This document shows, piece after piece, positions 26,457 through 34,718 of a DNA stretch of 64,000 nt. The notes under the pieces are model-generated. The model did no database searches. It worked only from the letters and a program-made list of their open reading frames with translations, and was not told where the DNA came from. Source of the stretch: Spirosoma sp. (GTDB lineage: Bacteria > Bacteroidota > Bacteroidia > Cytophagales > Spirosomataceae); the NCBI RefSeq assembly GCF_026391055.1, contig NZ_JAPLET010000016.1:45526-109525 (forward strand), in the 5' to 3' direction. A program made the position numbers and the translations under genes. The number at the start of each line of letters is the position of its first letter. Positions within the stretch are counted from its first letter, which is position 1.

Positions 26457-27977
26457 ATGAAAAGCAACTGGAAATTATTAGCGTTGATGGCACTCCTGTC
26501 GAGTGTAATAACGCTGGCCGCTTACAACCTGTTGGGCTTCAACAACCGGGATGTAATTCTTAACGAAGCGTCGCCTATTCAGCAGATTACGGGCCGTCTG
26601 GCATCTATGCCCGGTGGACCGAGCGCTGCACCTGGTGACTTCTCTACGGCTGCCGAAGCCGTAACGCCAATGGTTGTACACATTCGCACAACCATGACCC
26701 GTACTGTACGTCAGCAACAGGTTCCCGACATTTTCCGGGAGTTCTTTGGCGATGAATTTGGTGGTGGTCAGCGGCAGCCGCGCCGTCAACAGGGCCAGGC
26801 ATCTGGCTCGGGTGTGATCATCAGCAAAGACGGTTATATCGTAACCAATAACCACGTGGTGCAGGATGCCGATGAGGTTGAGGTCATCATGACAGACAAA
26901 CGCAGTTTTAAAGCGAAAGTAATCGGTACCGACCCCCTGACCGACCTGGCGGTTATTAAAGTAGAAGCCAACAATCTGCCAGCTATTACCCTGGGCGATT
27001 CTGACGCCCTGAAATTAGGCGAATGGGTATTGGCCGTTGGTTACCCACTTGATCTCGAATCGACCGTTACGGCCGGTATCGTGAGCGCAAAAGGTCGCCG
27101 GATCGGTATCCTCGACCAGAACATCAGCAAAACGGATGCGAAGCCCGATTCACCGGTTGAAGCCTTCATCCAGACGGATGCTGCTATTAACCCTGGTAAT
27201 TCAGGTGGTGCGCTGGTTAACCTGCGTGGCGAATTAGTCGGTATCAACTCGGCTATTGCTTCGGCAACGGGCTATTACAGCGGCTACGGCTTTGCTGTTC
27301 CGGTATCACTTGTAAAGAAAGTCTCTGCCGACCTGCTCAAATATGGTAACGTCCAACGCGGTTATATCGGCATTCTGCCAATTGAGCTGAACAGCACGGT
27401 AGCTAAAGAAAAAGGTGCGAAAATTGGTCGTGGTATCTACGTCGAGAGCGTTGTTGAAAAAGGTGCGGCTGAAGCCGCTGGTCTGAAAAAAGGTGACGTC
27501 ATCGTAAAAATGGAAGGCCAGCCGCTTGATTCAGATGCGCAGATGCGGGAAATCATCGGTCGCCGTCGTCCGGGTGATGTGGTTAACGTAACCGTTAACC
27601 GGGATGGTACCGAGCGCGACTTCAAAGTCGAACTTCGTAACCGGAATGGTGGCCGGGATGTGATCAAAAAATCGGATGTTACCGCAGCCAATACCTCATT
27701 AAGTACGCTGGGTGCCAGCTTTGAAGAGCTGTCAGCTCAGGAAGCAAAACAGCTTGGCGTTACCGGCGGAGTTCGGGTCAAAAAAATTACCGATGGTAAG
27801 TTAGCCGAAACCGATATTGAGGAAGGTTTCATTATCGTAAAAGCAAACGGTAAGAACGTCAAGACGACGAAAGACCTGCAAGCCATCATGTCGACCGTTA
27901 AAGAAGGCGAAGGCCTGATGCTGATCGGCATGTACCCCAACAGCTCGCGGATGTACTACTACGCCGTTCCGGTGTAA
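26457..27977 (+). CDS. htrA: Do/HtrA family serine protease with two PDZ domains
   Basis: The 506-residue protein has an N-terminal signal anchor (KLLALMALLSSVITLAAYN), a trypsin-like domain with the triad His 133 (NNHVVQD), Asp 163 (LTDLAVIK) and Ser 249 (NPGNSGGALV), a first PDZ domain (about 300-395, GYIGILPIEL to VNRDGTERDFKVEL) and a second PDZ domain (about 415-505). HtrA proteins degrade or refold misfolded envelope proteins in the periplasm. A Gln/Arg/Gly-rich loop (GGGQRQPRRQQGQ) sits in the protease domain before the catalytic His. The gene is monocistronic with a strong terminator. Confidence 0.95.
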   Translation: MKSNWKLLALMALLSSVITLAAYNLLGFNNRDVILNEASPIQQITGRLASMPGGPSAAPGDFSTAAEAVTPMVVHIRTTMTRTVRQQQVPDIFREFFGDEFGGGQRQPRRQQGQASGSGVIISKDGYIVTNNHVVQDADEVEVIMTDKRSFKAKVIGTDPLTDLAVIKVEANNLPAITLGDSDALKLGEWVLAVGYPLDLESTVTAGIVSAKGRRIGILDQNISKTDAKPDSPVEAFIQTDAAINPGNSGGALVNLRGELVGINSAIASATGYYSGYGFAVPVSLVKKVSADLLKYGNVQRGYIGILPIELNSTVAKEKGAKIGRGIYVESVVEKGAAEAAGLKKGDVIVKMEGQPLDSDAQMREIIGRRRPGDVVNVTVNRDGTERDFKVELRNRNGGRDVIKKSDVTAANTSLSTLGASFEELSAQEAKQLGVTGGVRVKKITDGKLAETDIEEGFIIVKANGKNVKTTKDLQAIMSTVKEGEGLMLIGMYPNSSRMYYYAVPV

Positions 27978-28007
27978 TTGAAGTTAGTAAGTCAGTAAGT
28001 TTTTGTG

Positions 28008-28040
28008 CGGTCGGGTTTAAAAACCCGACCGTTTTTTTTT
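28008..28040 (+). terminator. Strong rho-independent terminator after htrA
   Basis: CGGTCGGGTTT (28008-28018) pairs perfectly with AAACCCGACCG (28021-28031), followed by nine T residues. Confidence 0.92.
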
Positions 28041-28055
28041 ACACGCTGGATATAT

Positions 28056-28086
28056 AAAAAGCGTCGGATTGAGGAACCCGACGCTT
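28056..28086 (-). terminator. Terminator of gmd
   Basis: The stem AAGCGTCGG/CCGACGCTT (28059-28067 and 28078-28086) is followed on the minus strand by five T residues. It lies 27 bases after the gmd stop, back to back with the htrA terminator. Confidence 0.8.
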
Positions 28087-28113
28087 CAAAAAGCTATTTT
28101 GACTTACCGACTA

Positions 28114-29226
28114 TTACTCAAAGTAATTCAATACCTGATGGCCACTCTTGGCGAGGAGCTGATCACGACGGAACAGGTCAATATCAGCGCTCATCATATC
28201 TTTTACCAGCGCCGGAAGGTCGTATTTGGGTTTCCAGTTCAATTTGGTCATTGCCTTAGTTGGATCACCCAGCAGCAAGTCAACTTCGGTTGGGCGGAAA
28301 TAGCGTGGGTCAATACAAACAACGGGCTTACCAATCTCTACAGCAAAATCCGGGTTTGTCGAACTAACGACAGTGCCTACTTCTTCAACGCCTTCGCCCG
28401 TAAACTCCAGCTCTACTCCAATTTCAGCGAATGACATCCGGACAAAATCCCGAACGCTGGTTGTTACACCCGTCGCAATAACGAAATCCTCCGGCTTTTC
28501 CTGCTGAAGGATCAAGTACATGGCTTCTACATAATCTTTGGCATGGCCCCAGTCGCGCAGGGAATCCAGGTTACCCAGGTACACTTTATCCTGAAGGCCC
28601 AGTCCAATACGTGACACAGCCCGGGTTATTTTACGCGTTACGAACGTTTCGCCCCGTAATGGTGATTCGTGGTTGAACAGAATTCCGTTGCAGGCATACA
28701 TATTGTACGCTTCGCGGTAGTTGACCGTAATCCAGTAGCCGTAAAGTTTGGCTACAGCATAGGGAGAACGTGGGTAGAAAGGGGTTGTCTCCGACTGTGC
28801 ATGGCCCTGAACGCCACCGTATAGTTCGGAGGTAGATGCCTGATAAATACGGGTCTTTTCGGTTAGGCCCAGTAATCGAACGGCCTCCAGAATACGTAGC
28901 GTACCGATACCATCTACTTGAGCCGTGTACTCGGGCTCATCGAAGCTAACCCGCACGTGCGACATAGCACCGAGGTTATAAATTTCGTCGGGCTGTATCT
29001 CTTGAATGATTCGAATAATATTGGTCGAATCGGACAAATCACCGTAATGAAGTTTAAAGTGCACGTTTCTCTCATGCGGGTCTTCGTACATATGATCAAT
29101 CCGCTGGGTGTTGAAAAGTGAGCTACGGCGTTTGATGCCATGCACTTCATACCCTTTCGCTAACAGTAGCTCGGCCAAATAAGCCCCATCTTGTCCGGTA
29201 ACTCCGGTAATTAACGCTTTTTTCAT
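28114..29226 (-). CDS. gmd: GDP-mannose 4,6-dehydratase
   Basis: Gmd converts GDP-mannose to GDP-4-keto-6-deoxymannose, the precursor of GDP-fucose, GDP-rhamnose and related sugars of surface glycans. The 370-residue SDR-type protein has the NADP loop [15 protein letters not shown] (7-21), the STSELYG active-site segment (about 131-137) and Tyr 156-x3-Lys 160 in [10 protein letters not shown]. No GDP-fucose synthase gene lies next to it, so the final sugar cannot be told. It has its own promoter and terminator. Confidence 0.97.
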   Translation of the reverse strand: MKKALITGVTGQDGAYLAELLLAKGYEVHGIKRRSSLFNTQRIDHMYEDPHERNVHFKLHYGDLSDSTNIIRIIQEIQPDEIYNLGAMSHVRVSFDEPEYTAQVDGIGTLRILEAVRLLGLTEKTRIYQASTSELYGGVQGHAQSETTPFYPRSPYAVAKLYGYWITVNYREAYNMYACNGILFNHESPLRGETFVTRKITRAVSRIGLGLQDKVYLGNLDSLRDWGHAKDYVEAMYLILQQEKPEDFVIATGVTTSVRDFVRMSFAEIGVELEFTGEGVEEVGTVVSSTNPDFAVEIGKPVVCIDPRYFRPTEVDLLLGDPTKAMTKLNWKPKYDLPALVKDMMSADIDLFRRDQLLAKSGHQVLNYFE

Positions 29227-29274
29227 TGCATTCTGTAACTGGCGTGGCCAATTCCTAAATTTCCATTATACTGC

Positions 29275-29306
29275 CAAAGATAACCTATGTTACTAAAAGT
29301 CTGTAA
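29275..29306 (-). promoter_or_regulatory. Promoter of gmd
   Basis: On the minus strand TTA (29306-29304), a 21-base spacer and TATCTTTG (29282-29275) match TTG-N-TAnnTTTG with one change in the upstream box. Confidence 0.6.
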
Positions 29307-29312
29307 CTTATT

Positions 29313-29894
29313 TTATTTTATCGACAAGCTCCGCCGTATGTCTACTTTGTCTGGCTGAAGCTGAGCAGACTCAATCATGCGTTTGACTAAAGAATAATAG
29401 CGCTCGGCATCCATACGACGCATGAAGTCACCAATTTTCAGTCGGTAGGTAGGCTGGTTATAGCTCAGATAGGGATTCAGCTCCGGAAAATTCTGCGTGA
29501 TAAGCTGACGAATGGCATCCACTTCCTGGCGTTGCGTGCCTACGTATACCTGAATGCGAAAGCCGGGCGCATAGCGTATCGACCGATTCTGTGTGGCAAT
29601 GGTATCGAGCACCATATCGAGCCGCCGGTTTATGTGCATGGCCTCAATAGGCGCAGCAGGTTTGCGGGTTTCGGGTTTACGGACAGCAGGTGCCGACGTT
29701 GTAGATGTTGTCGGTGCGGTTGTAGTACCGGAAGCGACCGGCATAGACCGATAAACAGGGCGTACCGACGATAAGTCTTCGTTATAACTATTGTAATCAA
29801 CTGTAGCCCGGCCCGACGTAACGGTGCGGTTGCTTGCACAGCCTGTCATTATCAGCAAACCTAAAATAAGTACACTGCCAATTTCACCCTTCAT
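29313..29894 (-). CDS. SPOR-domain lipoprotein
   Basis: The 193-residue protein has a lipobox LIMTGC near residue 19, a Thr/Ser/Pro-rich linker (about 50-85) and a C-terminal SPOR domain (about 108-190, FRIQVYVGTQRQEVDAIR, PTYRLKIGDFMRRMDAERY). SPOR domains bind peptidoglycan stripped of side peptides, often at division sites. It is divergent from murB, and both have a TAnnTTTG element in the shared upstream region, which fits a cell-wall theme. Confidence 0.88.
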   Translation of the reverse strand: MKGEIGSVLILGLLIMTGCASNRTVTSGRATVDYNSYNEDLSSVRPVYRSMPVASGTTTAPTTSTTSAPAVRKPETRKPAAPIEAMHINRRLDMVLDTIATQNRSIRYAPGFRIQVYVGTQRQEVDAIRQLITQNFPELNPYLSYNQPTYRLKIGDFMRRMDAERYYSLVKRMIESAQLQPDKVDIRRSLSIK

Positions 29895-29914
29895 AACTAG
29901 TCATTTATAGGAAA

Positions 29915-29922
29915 CAAAATTA
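29915..29922 (-). promoter_or_regulatory. Minus-10-like element of the SPOR lipoprotein gene
   Basis: The minus strand reads TAATTTTG 21 bases before the ATG, a full match to TAnnTTTG. No TTG box stands at the usual distance. Confidence 0.5.
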
Positions 29923-29986
29923 ACCTTTTTGTCATTGTAATACCCTAAACCTCGGGTAACCCTATAAACCCATCCTCTATTTTGGT

Positions 29987-29994
29987 TAATTTTG
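29987..29994 (+). promoter_or_regulatory. Minus-10-like element of murB
   Basis: TAATTTTG matches TAnnTTTG and lies 22 bases before the murB ATG at 30016, which implies a leader of about 15 bases. The upstream TTG box is not evident. Confidence 0.5.
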
Positions 29995-30015
29995 GGCATT
30001 CATCATGTAAACTAC

Positions 30016-31041
30016 ATGCTAAATTTACAAAGCCACGTATCGCTCAAGCCTTACAATACATTCGGAATTGATGCCAACGCGCGGTATTGGGTTGAGATTA
30101 GTCATGAGGAAGACCTCCGGACCTTACTTCAGTTGACTGAATTTATTGATCAGCCCAAACTAGTTCTGGGTGGAGGCAGCAACGTACTGCTGCGTCATGA
30201 CTTCAGCGGACTGGTCGTTAAAATTAACATTCAGGGTATTGAAGCTGTTCGTGAAGACGACACCCATGTTTATCTGACCGCCGGAGCGGGCGTTAGCTGG
30301 CATGAACTAGTGCAGTTTTGTGTCAAACAAGGCTACGCGGGCATGGAGAATCTGTCCCTCATTCCGGGTACTGTTGGGGCAGCTCCAATGCAGAACATAG
30401 GTGCTTATGGTGTTGAGCTGGAGCAGATATTCGAGTCGCTTACCGCCGTTCATATACGCACCGGTGAGCGAAAGACGTTTACCCATGCCGATTGTGGGTT
30501 TGGCTACCGCGAGAGTGTTTTCAAGCGGGAATTAAAGGGCCAGTACATCATCACAGGTGTAACGTTTCAGCTTAACAAGCAACCTACGTTTCATACCCGA
30601 TACGGCGCCATTCAGGAAACACTGGTAGAAATGGGCGTAACAGACGATACGCTCTCCATCAAAGCCATTAGTGAAGCCGTTATCCGAATCCGACGAAGTA
30701 AACTACCCGACCCGGCACAAATTGGCAACGCGGGGAGTTTTTTCAAAAATCCGGAGATTCCTAAAGCCCAATTTGATGCGCTGAAGACTGAATTTCCAGA
30801 CCTGCCCGGTTACCCAATGGGCGACGATGTTGTGAAAATTCCGGCGGGCTGGCTCATTGAACAAGCGGGCTGGAAAGGCTATCGTTCCGGCGACGCGGGC
30901 GTTCATTCCAAACAGGCGCTGGTACTGGTTAATTATGGTAATGCCACTGGCGATGATATTCTGGCGCTTGCCAAACAAATACAAGAATCTGTACAGGCCA
31001 AATTTGGTGTAACGATTACGCCTGAGGTCAATGTGATTTAA
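30016..31041 (+). CDS. murB: UDP-N-acetylenolpyruvoylglucosamine reductase
   Basis: MurB reduces the enolpyruvyl group to make UDP-MurNAc for peptidoglycan. The 341-residue protein has VSLKPYNTFGIDANA, the FAD-binding LVLGGGSNVLL, the long MENLSLIPGTVGAAPMQNIGAYG segment, GYRESVFK and the active-site NAGSFFKNP, and ends with TPEVNVI. The lengthy form is the E. coli-like type I MurB. Homology begins at MLNLQSHVSLKPYNTFG, so the ATG at 30016 is preferred to one 24 bases upstream. Confidence 0.96.
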   Translation: MLNLQSHVSLKPYNTFGIDANARYWVEISHEEDLRTLLQLTEFIDQPKLVLGGGSNVLLRHDFSGLVVKINIQGIEAVREDDTHVYLTAGAGVSWHELVQFCVKQGYAGMENLSLIPGTVGAAPMQNIGAYGVELEQIFESLTAVHIRTGERKTFTHADCGFGYRESVFKRELKGQYIITGVTFQLNKQPTFHTRYGAIQETLVEMGVTDDTLSIKAISEAVIRIRRSKLPDPAQIGNAGSFFKNPEIPKAQFDALKTEFPDLPGYPMGDDVVKIPAGWLIEQAGWKGYRSGDAGVHSKQALVLVNYGNATGDDILALAKQIQESVQAKFGVTITPEVNVI

Positions 31042-31045
31042 ATGA

Positions 31046-31103
31046 AATGAGCGGAAAGAAAGGGGAAGCGCTACGCATCTAATTCCCTTTCTTTCCGCTC
31101 ATT
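31046..31103. terminator. 19-bp inverted repeat between murB and the ROK kinase
   Basis: AATGAGCGGAAAGAAAGGG (31046-31064) and its exact complement (31085-31103) start 5 bases after the murB stop and lie 22 bases from the convergent ROK stop. A T-rich stretch follows on the plus strand. A bidirectional terminator is the simplest reading. Confidence 0.75.
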
Positions 31104-31124
31104 CTTTATTTTCCCTTTCAGGTC

Positions 31125-32039
31125 TTATTCGAAACAAAGAGAAGCAGCTCCCAGCAGACCTGCGTCGTTTCCGAGAGTAGCCCGCTTAATGCTCAAGCCA
31201 TTTTTGTAGTACGGATTGAGCCAGTAGTCGAGCGTTTTATTAACGGCAGGAAGTATGTAATCGAACGAGGCCGACAGTCCCCCGCCAATCAGTACCTGCT
31301 TTATATCAAGGATCTTAATTAGAGCGGCTAAGCCTTCGCCCAGAATCTCGCCTACTTCGGTCCAGATTTGAAGGGCTAGCTCGTCCCCTTCGGCAGCGGC
31401 AGCCACTAAACCCGTTGTCGAGATACTATCGTCGGCGGGTAGTTGCGTCTCGCCTTTGTATTCGCGCCGACGTTCGTTGGCCAGGTCGAGGAGTTCCTTT
31501 TTACCAATGTTACGTTCTAGCACCCGACCATGGCGGGAAGGAATGTGGCCAGGCTCCATAGCGTTACCATCGCCACCGGTAAAGATTTTTTTATTGATAA
31601 TAGCCGCACCACCAACACCCGTTCCGAGGGTGATAAAAATGTAGTTTTCGGTTATCTTTTCTTCGGCAAAGTAGTATTCGCCTAAAGCAGCTGCGTTAGC
31701 ATCGTTGGCCAGAAAAAACTGAGTACCCGGAAAACGCTTGCTCAGCAAGTCGACCATCGGTGTACCATTGATTTCAGGAATTGCCGTGATTTCAAGAGGG
31801 ATGGTTCGCTCGCGGTTAATCATACCGGGCAACCCGATACCGACTTTCTTTACATCTTTGTTCGATAACAATTGCAAGGCAACGGCGTCGCCGAAGCGCT
31901 CAACAAAGTGACCCGATTCCCGCCAGCTAATTGTGTCGTGGCTATAAAAATTGGAGATTTTACCGGTATTTGCATCGACAATACCCATTTTGACGTTCGT
32001 ACCGCCGACGTCAATACCCAAATACTCAACGGAAGCCAT
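31125..32039 (-). CDS. ROK family sugar kinase
   Basis: The 304-residue protein has the N-terminal ATP/sugar-kinase motif GIDVGGTNVKMGIVD (about 8-22), the catalytic Asp in FLANDANAAALGEY, TLGTGVGGAAIIN, and a GHIPSRHGR segment at the sugar site. Most ROK kinases carry a CxCGxxGCxE zinc site after the conserved GH; here that segment contains no Cys at all. A glucokinase-like enzyme is likely, but the sugar and phosphoryl donor cannot be fixed. The gene is convergent with murB. Confidence 0.85.
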   Translation of the reverse strand: MASVEYLGIDVGGTNVKMGIVDANTGKISNFYSHDTISWRESGHFVERFGDAVALQLLSNKDVKKVGIGLPGMINRERTIPLEITAIPEINGTPMVDLLSKRFPGTQFFLANDANAAALGEYYFAEEKITENYIFITLGTGVGGAAIINKKIFTGGDGNAMEPGHIPSRHGRVLERNIGKKELLDLANERRREYKGETQLPADDSISTTGLVAAAAEGDELALQIWTEVGEILGEGLAALIKILDIKQVLIGGGLSASFDYILPAVNKTLDYWLNPYYKNGLSIKRATLGNDAGLLGAASLCFE

Positions 32040-32182
32040 TCGTAATAATAATCAGTTAATAGTGAACAGTTATCAGGTCAGGAACGGATGAATTGGGCGC
32101 AAGATACGAAAAGTAGGTGGTGGTTGGGCATATGTTACCGGCGGTTCACCTGCTTAGTTCGTTTACGGCGCGTTGACTTTAC

Positions 32183-32857
32183 TTAAATATCGCCTAGTTG
32201 AGGGCGAATTAGTATCTCTTCCATAACTGCACTTTTAGAAAGAGCGTAAGCCGCCCAGGCGCTGTCGGCCACATCGTCGGCCTTTAAAAAACGATCGTCG
32301 GGTAAGTCTGTTCCCTCCCAACTGGCGGTTAGCGTGGCACCGGGAAGGATAGCCGTCACTTTCACATCATGCGGTTTCAACTCTTCACGCAAAACGCGGC
32401 TCATGCCCAGCAAGGCAAATTTAGAGATACAGTAAGAGCCACCATTGGTATAGGCGGTAATACTGGCGGTTGAACACATCATGAAAATATGCCCCCGCCG
32501 ACGGGCGATCATATCGCCCACCAGGCCCCGTGTCAGGTGATAAGCACTCGCCACGTTGGTGCTCATAAGCTGCTCAAAGGTCCCTTCCGCTTCGTTGTGG
32601 ATTTGCCCTGGCTGAAACACACCGGTATTGTTGACCAGCACATCTACGGGTCGTTGCAGGGAATGAATGTACTGTAACAGACTATTGACGCCTTCGCGGG
32701 TGGACAAATCGGCCGCAAAGGGGAAAAGGCCCGGCCCTTCTACATTCTCTACCGAGCGGGCACAAACTACGGCATCAAAGCCCTCGACAACAAATCGGTT
32801 GGCAATGGCACGACCAATGCCTTTTGAGCCTCCGGTTACAACAACTAATGGATTCAT
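32183..32857 (-). CDS. Short-chain dehydrogenase/reductase
   Basis: The 224-residue protein has the SDR cofactor loop TGGSKGIGRAI (about 8-18), the NNTG motif (VLVNNTGVF), the catalytic Ser and the Tyr-x3-Lys pair in YCISKFALLGM. The substrate is unknown. The C-terminus is short, with no extra domain. It is divergent from mlaE. Confidence 0.9.
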   Translation of the reverse strand: MNPLVVVTGGSKGIGRAIANRFVVEGFDAVVCARSVENVEGPGLFPFAADLSTREGVNSLLQYIHSLQRPVDVLVNNTGVFQPGQIHNEAEGTFEQLMSTNVASAYHLTRGLVGDMIARRRGHIFMMCSTASITAYTNGGSYCISKFALLGMSRVLREELKPHDVKVTAILPGATLTASWEGTDLPDDRFLKADDVADSAWAAYALSKSAVMEEILIRPQLGDI

Positions 32858-33030
32858 AGACGAAGCATAGTTCGTTTTATACCCGTTGGCTAGCTTATTA
32901 ACCTGTTAATAGGCGGGATAAACGAGGCTGCAAGTTACGTTAGAAACCATTCTCTCTTTACAGCGGTTCTCCCGAATGAATACTAGCAGAACCACCCTGA
33001 CGAGATTCATTCGATTTTCTACACGCTTTT

Positions 33031-33762
33031 ATGTCAAGAATAGGCAGTTACTTTCTCTTTTTAGGCACCCTTTTCCGTAATCGGGAAAAACTTAGTGTGT
33101 ACCTTGGCCTGATCATAAATGAATGCACGTCCATTGGCGTTGGGTCAATTTTTATTGTAGCTCTGGTGAACATCTTTATTGGGGCCGTTACCTGCGTTCA
33201 AACGGCTTATAACCTCACCAACCCGTTCGTTCCCAAATACATTATTGCCCTTATCGTACGCGACAGTTCTATTCTGGAGCTGGCTCCAACCTTATCGTGT
33301 ATTGTACTGGCCGGTAAAGTTGGCTCCAATATTGCCAGTGAACTGGGCACGATGCGTATTACCGAGCAGGTCGATGCGTTGGAAGTGATGGGCATCAATT
33401 CGAGTTCATATCTAATTCTCCCAAAGGTCATTGCCTCGGTGCTGATGTTTCCGCTTTTGGTTATCATGGCTGCTTTTCTGGCCATTCTGGGCGGTTATAT
33501 TGCCGGAACGCTGGCGGGTGTTATTTCGGCAGAAGAATACGTAACCGGTCTTCGTTTCGATTACAAGCCCTTCGGCATCGCCTTTGCACTCATCAAAACC
33601 GTGGTGTTCGCTTTCCTGATTTCAACGATCTCGGCCTTTCAGGGATATAACGTTAGCGGGGGGGCGCTCGAAGTAGGGGCCGCTTCCACATCGGCCGTTA
33701 CCAATAGCTGTATTGCCATTGTGGCCGCCGACTTCGTTCTAACCCAATTGTTACTTACGTAA
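33031..33762 (+). CDS. mlaE: MlaE family ABC transporter permease
   Basis: The 243-residue membrane protein shows the MlaE/YrbE pattern: an N-terminal amphipathic stretch, GAVTCVQTAYNL, LAPTLSCIVLAGKVGSNIASELGTMRITEQVDALEVMG, and DYKPFGIAFALIKTVVFAF. With MlaF it forms the inner-membrane core that moves phospholipid between the membranes, maintaining outer-membrane asymmetry. The ATPase gene follows after a 126-base gap filled by a 36-bp perfect inverted repeat. No mlaD-type gene is present in the window. Confidence 0.92.
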   Translation: MSRIGSYFLFLGTLFRNREKLSVYLGLIINECTSIGVGSIFIVALVNIFIGAVTCVQTAYNLTNPFVPKYIIALIVRDSSILELAPTLSCIVLAGKVGSNIASELGTMRITEQVDALEVMGINSSSYLILPKVIASVLMFPLLVIMAAFLAILGGYIAGTLAGVISAEEYVTGLRFDYKPFGIAFALIKTVVFAFLISTISAFQGYNVSGGALEVGAASTSAVTNSCIAIVAADFVLTQLLLT

Positions 33763-33764
33763 AG

Positions 33765-33872
33765 GCGAACTCGGACCGCCGAAGCGGAGCGAAAGAGTGA
33801 AGTCGGACCGCCAGAGGAAAACGGTCAGTTTCTATCTCACTCTTTCGCTCCGCTTCGGCGGTCCGAGTTCGC
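33765..33872. repeat. 36-bp perfect inverted repeat between mlaE and mlaF
   Basis: Arms 33765-33800 and 33837-33872 are exact reverse complements over 36 bases (left arm begins GCGAACTCGGACCGCCGAAG). The 36-base loop contains a third copy of CGGACCGCC. The element starts 2 bases after the mlaE stop and ends 16 bases before the mlaF ATG at 33889, and GCTCTTTCGCTC repeats follow it. It shares GAGCGAAAGAGTGA with the repeat after secDF. Confidence 0.95.
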
Positions 33873-33888
33873 TCTTTCGCTCTTTATT

Positions 33889-34635
33889 ATGATCGACATT
33901 AAAAACATAACGAAATCATTCGGTGGCCGCCAGGTGCTGGCCGGTATCAACGGCAGTTTTAAACCCGGCGATACCAGTCTGATCATTGGCGGTAGTGGTA
34001 CTGGTAAAAGCGTATTACTCAAGTGCATGATTGGCCTGATTGCTCCCGATACAGGCGAAGTGTTGTATGATGGACGTAATTTCCTGACCAGCGATCTGAA
34101 TGAACAAAAGGCAATTCGGCGGGAGATGGGTGTGTTGTTTCAGGGGTCGGCGTTGTTCGATTCCAAAACGGTATTGGAGAATGTCCGGTTTCCGCTTGAT
34201 ATGCTCACCGAACAGTCGGAAAGTGAGAAAGTTGAGCGTGCTCAGGAATGTCTGCGACGCGTAGGGCTGGAAAATGCGGGGGATCGGATGCCGTCTGAAA
34301 TTAGCGGTGGAATGAAAAAACGGGTAGGTATTGCCCGCGCCATTGTCCTGAATCCCAAGTATTTGTTTTGCGATGAGCCTAACTCGGGTCTCGATCCACT
34401 CACGTCGATCAAGATTGATCAGCTTATCTCCGAAATCACCGACGAGTTTCAGATAACGACCGTTGTCATTACGCATGATATGAACTCGATGATGGAGATT
34501 GGCGAAAAAATCATGTTTCTCTACGAAGGGAAAAAACTCTGGCAGGGCGACAGTAGCACCCTTACGAAGTCGGGCGTAAAAGAATTAAACGAGTTCATCA
34601 ACGCTAACAAGTTGATTCGGGAAATGGAGAAATAA
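33889..34635 (+). CDS. mlaF: MlaF family ABC transporter ATP-binding protein
   Basis: The 248-residue ATPase has Walker A GGSGTGKS (34-41), the signature ISGGMKKRVGIARA, Walker B YLFCDEPNSGLD and the switch His in VITHDMNSM. The signature with GGMKKR and the sequence following it are typical of MlaF/Mkl proteins that partner MlaE permeases. It powers phospholipid transport. The start codon follows directly on a large inverted repeat, so its translation could depend on RNA structure. Confidence 0.93.
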   Translation: MIDIKNITKSFGGRQVLAGINGSFKPGDTSLIIGGSGTGKSVLLKCMIGLIAPDTGEVLYDGRNFLTSDLNEQKAIRREMGVLFQGSALFDSKTVLENVRFPLDMLTEQSESEKVERAQECLRRVGLENAGDRMPSEISGGMKKRVGIARAIVLNPKYLFCDEPNSGLDPLTSIKIDQLISEITDEFQITTVVITHDMNSMMEIGEKIMFLYEGKKLWQGDSSTLTKSGVKELNEFINANKLIREMEK

Positions 34636-34649
34636 AACAAGTTCTTTTA

Positions 34650-34709
34650 CCAGGATAAGGCAAGATTTCCCTCGTAAAACGTATTCCTGTTTTGTCCTGT
34701 CGATCCTGG
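34650..34709. terminator. Weak inverted repeat between mlaF and the barrel gene
   Basis: CCAGGAT (34650-34656) and ATCCTGG (34703-34709), flanked by T and A runs, lie in the gap between the convergent genes. A bidirectional terminator is possible. Confidence 0.35.
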
Positions 34710-34718
34710 CAAAAACCG

